This document shows positions 13,174 to 23,154 of a DNA stretch of 64,000 bases, piece by piece (position 1 is the stretch's first letter; each line of letters begins with the position of its first letter). This stretch comes from Stenocarpella maydis (lineage: Eukaryota; Ascomycota; Sordariomycetes; Diaporthales; Diaporthaceae): NCBI GenBank assembly GCA_002270565.1, contig NQMI01000004.1, forward strand, positions 920,162 to 984,161, written 5' to 3'. Below the pieces are notes generated by a model. The model was not told the DNA's origin. It saw nothing but the letters and a program-made list of their open reading frames with translations, and searched no databases. Both the position numbers and the translations under genes were made by a program.

Positions 13174-13884
13174 CTACCTATCATCCCGTACCCAACACCC
13201 AGCGAAGCCCACGTAAGTTTTTGTGGGATGGCTCCGGTTCCACGAATTATCGTTGCTCAAGAATTGTGAGCAGTGATCAGTGTGACCAGGGCTGGCAATG
13301 ACGGTGTCGAACGCCTTGCGCTCCTCATATAACGCCCAGAATTGCTTCCTCCACATCAGTGCGCAGTGATTAACGTGGTCCCGTAGGGAGGTGAAATAGT
13401 GGTCGGCTTCGGACATCTCCTCAACCGACAGTCGCCGCGTCATTTCTTCGTCAGCATACCCGCCCCAACTGTCGTCGTCCTTGTACTCATCAAGCCACTC
13501 CTTGTCGAAACACGGCTCCGGCACCCAGTTGTTCAAGAGGAGGTCGTATTTGCAATTCAACGCTTTTGCTTCGGCAACGGAGTTCCCACACGATAGGCGG
13601 TGGGCGTTGGTTGTGATGTTGTATCTGCCCTGGGGCCCAGAGTATTGCATGTGTACATCATGGTGATTTTCTGCGGGTGTTGTGCCATTCGTGGTGCCTG
13701 CTTTGGGGATGTCGACGAAGAAGAGTATCGCTACCGACCAGAGAAGAGAAGTTATAATGGCGACAAAGAGATACGGCAGGATGTTCCCCCGGCGGGTCTG
13801 GACGCGAACATATCGGCGTGCTTCTTCCTTCTCAGGGTCGTCTGTGTACTCCAAGAAGGGCTGTCGAGCACTGTCTGTCGACAT
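13174..13884 (-). CDS. UstYa-like (DUF3328-related) type II membrane protein with two HxxHC motifs
   Basis: A single-exon gene of 236 residues. It has a short cytoplasmic N-terminus, one membrane helix at about 34-57, and an extracytoplasmic or lumenal domain. That domain starts with a Cys-Gly-x-Ser-x-x-Glu-Ala motif (CGNSVAEAKALNCKYD), then has a Trp-Val-Pro-x-x-Cys segment near 120-125. Two HxxHC motifs follow at 170-174 (HVNHC, followed by ALMWRKQF) and 201-205 (HTDHC). Paired HxxHC motifs after one N-terminal helix are the hallmark of UstYa-type proteins, which act as copper-dependent oxidases or cyclases in ribosomal-peptide and other fungal metabolite pathways. The CG..EA and W.P..C motifs mark a fungal sub-family that is common but poorly characterised. 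Family membership is read from motifs; catalytic activity is inference. The gene sits between two MFS genes. Confidence 0.75.
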   Translation of the reverse strand: MSTDSARQPFLEYTDDPEKEEARRYVRVQTRRGNILPYLFVAIITSLLWSVAILFFVDIPKAGTTNGTTPAENHHDVHMQYSGPQGRYNITTNAHRLSCGNSVAEAKALNCKYDLLLNNWVPEPCFDKEWLDEYKDDDSWGGYADEEMTRRLSVEEMSEADHYFTSLRDHVNHCALMWRKQFWALYEERKAFDTVIASPGHTDHCSQFLSNDNSWNRSHPTKTYVGFAGCWVRDDR

Positions 13885-14524
13885 TTTGAGGTAACAATTG
13901 GTGATTGTAAATTGAATAAACTGTTTTTACTTGCTTAGTTCAAGCGGACTGAAAAGGTCTGGGGGAAGATTTGGCCCTTTTTCACTTGCAGCCCAATTTG
14001 TGGAGGTCGCTGGCCCCGTAGATGTGGCTGTGCGTGTCGTCTTGGCTGAGGCACCATCTGGTGTTTCGAAACACGTTGGAGTGACATCCGACTTCGTCTG
14101 GACATTCTCACCACCATGAGGAGAGCGCCAAGCATTTTCACATTGGACTAGGGGTCAGATATTATAGCACACATGCAATTTGCCCTCTAACGCTCGGACA
14201 CTCTGGTAACACACACTCATGATCCAACTGCCTCGAAAGGCCACCGCAAAGGTACCTGATCTTTGAAACGAAGCGTTTTATTATTGCTGTAGTACATACA
14301 AGACGACCTATCTCTGAACTCAGCCGACAGTCGACATGGGATATCATACTAAACTTTGAAAGGGCACTACCCCAGTCCGGCAACTCGGGTTCCACTGGTA
14401 GCCATTGACTACTAGTAAGCCCTTAGATTCCATCCATGGTAGATATCTACGCCCGCCCCTAGTTTCAAGATTGCAGTCACGCTGGGAATAGACGTCGGCT
14501 GACTGTAGTTGCCCCCTGACCCAC
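13885..14524. other. Intergenic
   Basis: Holds the upstream region of the UstYa-like gene and the 3' flank of the next minus-strand gene. No coding frame or repeat is recognisable. Confidence 0.6.
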
Positions 14525-16433
14525 CTAGTTTGCTTGCTCCGTCGCACCGACCTCCTTCACGGTATACTTGGAGCGCCGACGCAGCCAGGCACCATAGACG
14601 CGCACTCCAATGCAGATGCCGCAGAATAGACCACTTATGGCTGCTAAAATGGCACACATTTTTTGGGGCCCCATTGATTTCACCCAAGGCCCAGCCGCCG
14701 GTGTGAGGGCACCAGCAAGAAAGTCCCGAGCGAATCCGTTACCGCCCGTGGCCGATGCAGCATAAAACCCGTATGCTGCGACCATGTAGTCGATTGTAGA
14801 GGCGTAGATGGTATAGTTTGAGATGCCGATGAAGAAGACGCCTACCATGGTGCCAATCCATGCGAGTTGCCCATACGACGAGTTGGCTGTTGCTGCGAAG
14901 ATGACCAGTCCTAGCGGAAGACACGGCGCTGTATAAACGAGGACTCTCATACGGCCTTCGTATTGTGCATCCTGGCTGGTTGGGTGGGCGGCGCGAGACT
15001 CCCTGCTCAGTTGGTTGAAATAGAGTTGAATGAAGTAGCCCATGGTATCTAATTTGCAATCTTGCGTCAGTCCCCGGGGCCGACGAAAACACTTGAGGCG
15101 TCAGGAGGAGGAGTTTGGGCCGTTGACAGGGTCACTTACAGCCCAGAGCAAGAGGGATGAACATGAGTCCAGTCGACGGTTTGTCAAAACCGAACTGCTC
15201 GCCGTAGATGTGTCCGAATACCTCCATGAATAGGAAAACGATGGCGTCACCACAGGCTGAGAGCGCAGATAGATAGTAGACAATCGGCTCAGTCTGGCCG
15301 ATGTTAGTGTTGCGCACATCCTTGGGGTATGTAGAATCACTTACAAAGAGAAATTTGAAGGGCCGCATCACCGTTTGGCAAAACTCTTTGAGCTCAAAGC
15401 GCTCGCGTATGGAGACTCCTTCAGTCGGCCCGTACAGGTTTAGGTCCAAGGACTCGTTGCCCTGCCGCCGAGCACCTTCACGACGCTCTTTGGCGTATCT
15501 GTTGAGGGCTGTCTTGTAAGACGTCTCGGGTACAATAAGAAGGTGCAAAAGCAGGACGACAGCGCCAAATGAGGCGATCAGCCAAAAGCACCACTTCCAA
15601 GCTGCCGCACCAAGTTGTTCAATAAATCCACCAGCAATTGGCGGCAGAGCTGACCCTAGCATGCTCCCCCAAGCGATGAAAGCAACCGCGTGTTGTTGCT
15701 GGTGTGACTTGTACATGTCCGCGGCGACGCCGAGCGTCAACGACCCTCCGGCGGTCGACAGGCCCTTGAGGATACGCAGAAGGAGAAAGGTGGTGAAGTT
15801 CTGTGCGAATGGGATCGAGGCCGTTAATAAGACGACAAGAGCCATAGATGCTTGCATCAGCCATTTTCGGCCCAACTCCTCGGACCAGGGAGCCCAGAGC
15901 TCACAGCCGAACCCATAGGATATCAAAAAAGCCATGTTTCCGTACGTAGTTGCTTGAACGGAAACGCCAAAGGAGTCTGCCATGCTGACTTGGGCATTGG
16001 CGTAGAGCGAACCGTTCATATTCATTGCGATTTGAACCTGTTTATATTGTCAGAATATTCTCGTTGGGCATACAGAATTTATATCGCTAGAGAACTTGTC
16101 GAAGTGCTGCTTGCATGGTCGGGCCTAACACCGGAACAGCAGAGACACAAGGGTTCTGCACAGGTGAGTGTCCAGGGAATGACTTACCATCCACAGGATG
16201 AAGAGAATACTCCACTTCAAGCTTGTTTTGTAGGCAGATGCTGTGTATTCTTTCGCCTCTTCCTCGGTCACAATACGGCGGCCTGTTCCATTTTGGCCGT
16301 CATCTTGTAAGCCTTGATCAGAGATCGGCCGAACCTCGACAACGGGACGTGTTGGTCCTAATTCAATCCCCACGAAATCCTTGTCCTGTTCCAAGGAAGT
16401 CGTCGTCGGCAGCCGGTTTGATCTTGTCGCCAT
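14525..16433 (-). CDS. MFS transporter, 12-TM (DHA1/polyamine-type)
   Basis: Predicted plasma-membrane MFS transporter of 538 residues. Exons on the minus strand: 16433-16188, 16037-15345, 15293-15140, 15048-14525. The 51 bp second intron restores the typical segment KFLFTEPIVYYLSAL, and the third restores LGYTMGYFIQLYF. The hydrophilic N-terminus (about 80 residues) leads into the first helix. Later segments show the cytoplasmic motif-A-like stretch WSEELGRKW, the helix-4 signature RILKGLSTAGGSLTLG, a glycine-rich helix 5 (GSMLGSALPPIAGGFI) and the large charged central loop. The layout resembles fungal DHA1 drug, polyamine and nutrient carriers; the substrate cannot be deduced. Together with the DHA2 exporter and the UstYa-like gene it forms a three-gene accessory group. 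Confidence 0.9.
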
Positions 16434-18134
16434 TTCGAAATTACTGGGCGAAACAGATAGTATACGTTAAAATGTTCGATCTAATTTCTTGCTGCGAGGG
16501 AAACTTTGAAGGAACTCCACTTGCTCGTCCCATCTGCTGGTGACGAGATGAGAATGCGAGTAGAGGTTATTAAAAAATTTCAGATATGTCCGAGTAATAA
16601 GATCATGGGAGAAATCGTAGCTTTTAAAAACAAGACATCTTTCTGCTTAAGAGAAATGGTGCAATATTCCTAGTCACCAATCCTTTATGGCTCCAGTCCG
16701 CCCTTAGTCGTGGAGCCGGAGTTAAGACTAAGAGCGCCATAAGGTTACTATACTAGGTGCTAGGCGAACCCAAGGCTGCCCTTTTGACTCACTAAGGAGT
16801 TCAACCTTATATGGTTGAGATTTATCCTGAGTTATTAAGTTAACCACATGTTCTGGAGGGAGACTTAATGCAGCAGACTGCTCAGCTGGAAGATCAGCCG
16901 TATTCCTAAGCTTTCAACTAAAGCCTGGTGCCTCTGGTGGTCCTGGAGTCGCGCGTAGCTGGTTTCGTTTTAAATCCGGTCACAATTTCCCCTCGACAAA
17001 AAAAAAAGGAGCTGTGGTGGTCCCCTCATACAGTCGTAAACGCTCAAAACCCCAGCGTTTGATAAGAAATACAATACTGATAACAATAAATTTCAAAATA
17101 CGGTAAATCGCCACTAATAAAATACTGATTGCCTCGTGATGAGGCAAAAGTGAATGAATATCCCGCGTAGTGGAGATAACCGACTTTACTCTTTCTAATC
17201 GCTGGAAGGTTTTCGCAAAGGGCAACATGCCCATATAGATGCAATTGCTGCGCAAGATGGTAGTTGACGTTAGAATATGTCCAAACTTGTGTTAAATTCT
17301 GCATCATCTTGATCGGTTCCATCTGCAGTCACCTTTTATGCCATTTGGTTTGAGCTCGGCCTTGTGGCTAGGATGCGAAGGGGGGCCTTCTGGCTTTGTA
17401 GCCATGAGTAGGTCTCTGATAGGAGACACACCACATATGATTTGACATTTTTCTCCCAAGTTGCACGCAAGCCCACAAGGTCACACCCTTGCAAGTTGAC
17501 CTAGGGCATTCTACCAAAAAGAATAGAGAGCGCATCTCTACGGTACCTTTCTGTGCTAGAGACGACTGCACCGAGACTGAGCAGTCTGAATCTGTGCTTT
17601 GCTACTCAGGAGGTAGAGTGGTGTGGCGCCGCGGGGTTTGTCTGGCTCAGTGCTGAGCTTGCAAAAGAGATATCTTGGGTGTCTTCGGGCTGTGTACCAC
17701 CTGCTCTAGTGGGTAGGTAGCGTCCGAGTCGAAGATTGAGACCATGCTGCCGCCTGCGACTTATTAGGCTCTGGGAGGAGGCAGGCGGGGGCGAATCGAG
17801 AAGCCAATGTGTATCTTGCACAAGCTCACCGTGGGAAAGCCAGGACAGAGGGCCTGCTCGACCTGCCCAATTGCCTTGTAAAGCAGTAGCACTGGCGAAT
17901 AGTGCCAGGACATGAGCTTCCTGATTAGGCAGGTCATTTGTTGATTGTGTGGCCGTGATAGAATGCCAAGTCGGCCCAGAGTGAACGCCAAGGCGCAGAG
18001 GGCGGTACTCACCCAAGGGGACATGCGCCACGACCTACAAATATCATGCCCCGGATGACCTGCCGGTGGTCGCTGTACCGCATCCCTTCCTCAGGTATCG
18101 ATCTTGTCCGCCTGATCAGTTCTCCCTCCTCGCC
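16434..18134. other. Intergenic, partly AT-rich, no supported gene
   Basis: Sequence at about 16560-17340 is richer in A/T than the flanks and includes a 91-codon minus-strand frame (17255-16980) with a hydrophobic C-terminal half but no known motif. It may be a decayed gene or repeat remnant. The last 500 bp form the promoter side of the carboxypeptidase gene. Confidence 0.5.
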
Positions 18135-19639
18135 ATGCATTCAGCTTCAATCTGGGCCGGGCTTCTGGCCTGCGCGGGACTGGCGGGCGGGTGTCTCCTC
18201 CCTGAGGAGCGCGACGGCGTGCCTCGCATTGTGTCTAGGCAGTCAGGCAGCGGGACCCCTATTGGCACTGGGGACAGGTTCAGCGGCGGCAGTGTCGCCC
18301 CCCAGGGCCTCGGAACTCGAGCTTCCAGCGCCAGCTTCTCGACCATCTTGAGTGTCGCCGAGATCAAGAGCGGGTTCGATGGTCTGGCCAACACGTACGG
18401 GCTGGAGACTTTTACCACCCCCTACAAGACCTATGGGGGGGCCACGATCTTTGGTGGCAAGGTTGGCGGGACCGGTACCTGTAACAAGGCATATCGGGTC
18501 TACTTCAACGGTGGAATCCACGCACGGGAGCGTGGCTCTTCAGACGGAGTTCTCTACTTCATTTCGGATCTGCTGTACGCCAACAAGACCGGGTCCGGCC
18601 TGACCTACGGCTCGAAGAGCTACACCAACGCTCAGGTCAAGACTGCCTTGGCCGCAGGCATCGTCTTCGTGCCCCTGAGCAACCCAGACGGAGTGGCCTA
18701 CGATCAGTCAACGAACAGCTGCCGGCGCAAGAACCGCAACCCGGCTTCCTCGACAGGGAGTGCCTCGTCGGTTGGTGTGGACCTGAACCGGAACTTCGAC
18801 TTCCTCTGGGATTTCACCAAGAAATTCGCATCGAGTGCCCAGTCGAGTGTCGCTTCCACCAGCCCGTCCTCCGAGACATACCACGGTTCGTAAATTCTCA
18901 AGGCTCCGCGGAAGCATTCCGGTCGTCCCTCCCTGCTAACATCCGGCGAGGAACCAAGGCATTCTCAGAGCCTGAGACACAGTCTATCAAGTGGGTGATG
19001 GATACGTACTCAGCTGTCCGTTGGTTTGTCGACCTGCACTCCTACGCAGGTGACGTTCTCTACAGCTGGGGAAGCGACACGAACCAGAACAAATATGATT
19101 ACATCAATTTTCTTAACACCACTTACGACGGCTACAACACGTAAGTAAATACTCAAACGATAGTGGTGGGATCCCATCACTATCAATCTCTGCTTCCGAA
19201 AGCTAGGCGTTTTGCTCTGGCCAGCCGTAAGGTGCTAACATGTGCCAGGCGCGGAATTTTATCCGACACCCCAGGTTCTGGAAGAGCCTACGGAGAGTAT
19301 GTCCCATCAACAGAGGGGACTGCCAACGTCGGGGTAGCAAACCGAATGGCATCTGCAATGAGCGCAGTCAGCCGTCGTTCGTACACGTCGATGCAGGCAG
19401 CTGCCCTGTATCCGACCTCGGGGGCCAGCGACGACTACTCGTACTCGCGGCACTTTGCCAACCCAAGCCTGAACCTCGTGCACGGGTACACCGTTGAGTT
19501 TGGCTTCGGCAACTCTGGTGCCTCGTGCCCGTTCTACCCGACCGTGTCTCAGTACAATACCAACCTTCGTGAGGTCGGGGCTGGCTTCATGGAGTTCCTC
19601 CTCGCTGCCACGGAGTACGGCCTTGGGGGCGGTTGCTAG
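18135..19639 (+). CDS. Secreted zinc metallocarboxypeptidase, peptidase family M14
   Basis: Predicted extracellular carboxypeptidase that removes C-terminal residues from peptides, 443 residues. Exons: 18135-18885, 18951-19140, 19249-19639; both introns have CTAAC branch sites near the acceptor. The ATG at 18135 opens a signal peptide (MHSASIWAGLLACAGLAGGC). The zinc ligands are visible as HxxE (His129 and Glu132 in GGIHARERGSSD) and His280 (VDLHSYAG). The substrate-binding Asn-Arg pair is in DLNRNFDF, and the catalytic Glu397 is in YTVEFGFG. All key residues are present, so the enzyme should be active. The sequence before the catalytic domain is only about 65 residues, shorter than the roughly 90-residue inhibitory propeptide of animal carboxypeptidase A zymogens. 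The gene stands alone and has no obvious link to the neighbouring transporters. Confidence 0.93.
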
Positions 19640-22410
19640 ATGCAGGCTTAACCTTTGGGGGGTAGGATCATGGCGATTATTTCGGCCAAGACCAGCGCAA
19701 GATCGTAACTTGTTGGATATCTGCTGGTCCCGAGAGTCTGCACATATGCATGTTCACAAGGTCATGCTTGGCAGTTACCCTCCTGGGACCTCCGGTCGTC
19801 AAGATTGAAACCTCGCAGTATACAATCAATGCTAATTATGACCTGCGCAAATTTCACGAGTTCTCATAGATGGGACTTGCCTTGGTTCCTCGTTGGTAGA
19901 ATCAGACGTTGCACAGCTTCCTCTTAGGGCTGGGCTGTTTAGCATGCGTCGTGCGTCGTCCGCTGCGCTTGGGGTTTTGCAAGTTGCGATGCGCCTTGCC
20001 CGGCCTGTCTCCTTGTCCTGGCAATAAAGTACCAGTGGTATTATAACTTTTAGACTGCGGGGTCCTTTCTGAGCAACCAGGCGCGGTCTGTTTCCGTGAG
20101 GTTTCGCCACTACCACGTCGGCAAAGCACATGGAATGCGCAAGGACAATACAAATACGATGCCTCGCAGCCGCGCAACGACCAAAGTCTACTTGCACAAC
20201 AATTATTTCTTGATAGCCTTCGCAACAACGGCACCCTTGAGTGCCCTAGTCCAGGCTTATGGGGAGAGACCTGATCCCGTGCCCCGGAAAGGCAAATGTT
20301 CTGAGCATGCATGCGTGGTTTATTCAAAGAGGCCCATAGAAAACACAACAAGAGCTATTGAGGCAGTTGGTTGTGACCTTTCGCAACACAGCCTGCACAC
20401 AAACATTCAATCCCCACAGACTACACGCAGATTCGGAGCATGGCAGGCTCACAAACGGAAAGCTGTCAGATTCATCTAGTCTTGGGACGTTAGAGCTTCG
20501 AAATGCACACATGTTAACAGGCATGTATATTCTCGTCGTCGAGGCGCGACGCGGGACGTCAGCCAGCGGGCGGCGGATGGAGGGGCAAGAGTGACCCCCC
20601 CTGTCGATCGCGCGTCAGGGCCGACCCCCGTTTGCTGCCCAACAAGCGGGCGCGTTCCGATTTCGTGCTCGCCTTTTGGAACCTTGTTCACCATGGTGTG
20701 GTGTAACGAAGCTCGGGCCAAGGTGGTATCAATTGATGGACCGTTACACCAGGGGGAGGCGGGGGCTCGGACGGTAGGGCTACTGTCGCGCCCAAGCAAC
20801 CAATGGACGGATGGATGCGACGAAGGGTGCGACGCCTGGGTGGTATTAATTAAAATCCATTGCTAGCATAATTCGACTCGCCTGACTCGGGGGGGGGGGT
20901 TTTCTGGGACTGCATTGGGGGATTTCCCAGGCGACCAAGCCAGGTGAGAAAATAGCAGTTGAGAAAATAGGTCAGGGGTTTGCCACGCTGTTGCTGTGAG
21001 CAGCATGACATCATGCCGCACCTCGTCATGCCCAGTACCCTGCCCAGCTCTCGGGAAGGAGCCTCTGGCGGCGGGTCGAAGAGCAGCTACGCTAAGGAAG
21101 AGGCAGGCAAGAAAGGTACCGAGCACCGTCAGGGTACCTCTGAATAGGTGCCGAGAGCACAACCAGGTCTTGTACCGCTGGGCCTCTCCGCGATGCCCTG
21201 CAAAAGCAGACCCCGAGATGAATCAAAATGAATATCATGTAGACATGGCCAGCTCCTAGGCTAGTAGCAATCTACATGTGGGTATTTCTGCCCGACCGGT
21301 GTGCAACATTGAAAGGGTGACGGTCTTTTTGCGCCGGGGTTCGTGCCAGCCAACCAGCCAGCCAACTGCGTTGCAGCGAACCCACCTGTCAAACAACTGC
21401 CACTCTCAGCAGAGAGATACCGTATACATGCGTGTACTTTGTCCCTCTTCTTTTCGCTCTCTCTGTGTGCATCTCTCCCTCCCCTTTTACACGATCCAGC
21501 TGGCTGTGTCCATTGTGCACTGTCCCACGGCCTGCTGGCTGCATGGCCCAGCGACTGCTTCGATGCAACCCAATGCCGATGAGCAGCATGTCGGCCCTGC
21601 CCATCTCCCCGGTCCCAGGCTTATTGAGGCTGGCTTACCATGCGAGCCTCCAATCGGTACCGAGATGACTTACAGTAACACTTGCGATCCCGCTCGCCCG
21701 CCTGCCGAATCACAGAGATCTGTCACTTCTCACATTTACCGAACCAGGACAGAAAAAGAAAAAAGGAAGGAAAAAAGGAACAAAAAAAAATTGCAGCCAC
21801 CCAGCTGACCAATCCTCTGCTGCCCTAGGCCGATTCCGCCTCAAGCGCCGTGGACAGTAGCAAGTCTATGCCATGTGCCAATCAGCCTACCTGTCTAGCT
21901 CGGTATAGCTGCGCTTGTTATGGCTGGCTGACACGCATGGCGGGCAGAGTAGGCATCGTGAAGCATTGGATGGGGATGCTTGGACGAAGCCTGTCCCGGC
22001 ACGGACGACAGCGCAGGGCTGCGTCCTGCCCAGCTGCTACGGCGGCGGCGGACGACAGATGCACCTCCATCGTCAAGGCCCCCCGACGCCAGGGTTGACC
22101 TTGCTATTGGGTCTTTACTTATGTGGGTGCCCATTGCTTGGCGAACGGTGCGCTCCGCCGTGGGAAAAAGGGCTGGAGAAGCTGGGAGAACTCTGATGTC
22201 GACGAGGCCCCGCCTCACATCAGTGCAGCAGCCGACAGAGTACTCCGTCCAGACAGTAGTGTAGAATTGGTGGCAGCCTCTCCTGTCCAGGGCCGGCTTG
22301 TCGAAACCCACCCATCCACCCACACGCCCACACACCAGCACACATTACACTACTACACATAGCGCACGCCACCACACGCACCATCAGGCACCTGCCGTCG
22401 TCCCGCGCAA

Positions 22411-22455
22411 AGCGTGAGAAATGCCCCGAGCTAAGCGTGAGAAATGCCCCGAGCT
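22411..22455. repeat. Direct tandem duplication, 23-nt unit, two copies
   Basis: The unit AGCGTGAGAAATGCCCCGAG plus CT occurs twice in direct succession separated by one base. It lies in the upstream region of the histidine kinase. Confidence 0.85.
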
Positions 22456-22486
22456 GGCCCTGGCGGACTTCGGACGGTAACAGGCC

Positions 22487-22513
22487 CTGCTGCTGCTGCT
22501 GCTGCTGCTGCTG
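22487..22513. repeat. CTG trinucleotide microsatellite
   Basis: About nine CTG/TGC units in non-coding sequence about 640 bp before the kinase ATG. Confidence 0.9.
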
Positions 22514-23154
22514 GGACGCGGGAGGAGGCGGTCGCAATCCCTGCCAGCACGCGCTGCCTCGACTTCCAGGTTTGGGCAGTGGGACGGCGATCGTGAGGGA
22601 TTCTACCCCCACATCACTCTGACCAGCGGCCCAGCTTCCGGGTCATGGCTCACTCACTTGACCTACCTGGCTGGACTTGACTTGTTTGACTGGGTCTTCG
22701 CGTCCTGGCGGTGCCCGTTCGATTTCCTCCGTCAACCCCAGGCTGCCCGCCTACGCTCGTACGTCGCATCTCCTGCGTCTTTGTGCGCCGACCAAGAGCC
22801 TCCCTCTCCTCTATCTTGTCGTCCTCGCCCCTACCCGAGACCATCGTTCCGTTCCGTCGACACGGCCTGGCCAGTCGCCGCAAGGACGGGGCACGCCTTC
22901 CGCCCGCCCTCCGCCCGCCTCCCGCCTCCCGCCCACACCCCCGTCTCTCCTTGCTGCTAGGCGGGCAGACCTCTCGGGCCTCACTCGCTTCCCCCCGCGC
23001 AGCCTCTTCTGCCCCCCCCCCCCGGCCTGGAACGCCTTTTTTTTTTCTCCCTTGCGCTGCTACACAACCGCCTGTTCGTGCCGGATCCCAACTATGTTGT
23101 CCCAACTATGTTGACCCCCGAATAGCACCGACTGAGGACCCGGCAAACCGAAGC

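Larger units (their letters stand above)
19640..23154. other. 3.5 kb non-coding stretch upstream of the histidine kinase
   Basis: No recognisable gene. It contains short homopolymers, a 23-nt tandem duplication at 22411-22455, a CTG trinucleotide run near 22487-22513 and a C-then-T tract at about 23016-23050. The last several hundred bases are C/T-rich, typical of a fungal promoter and 5' leader. The frame of the kinase stays open for 148 codons before its first ATG, but translates as Pro/Ser/Arg-rich low-complexity sequence, so I treat it as leader. Confidence 0.6.

Noticed and set aside
16980..17322. Two overlapping minus-strand frames in AT-rich sequence
   Set aside because: No known domain, no clear start context or splice partners; may be a remnant but cannot be supported as a gene.
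22711..23154. N-terminal extension of the histidine kinase
   Set aside because: No ATG in this part and the translation is low-complexity; the ATG at 23155 precedes the first protein-like sequence.
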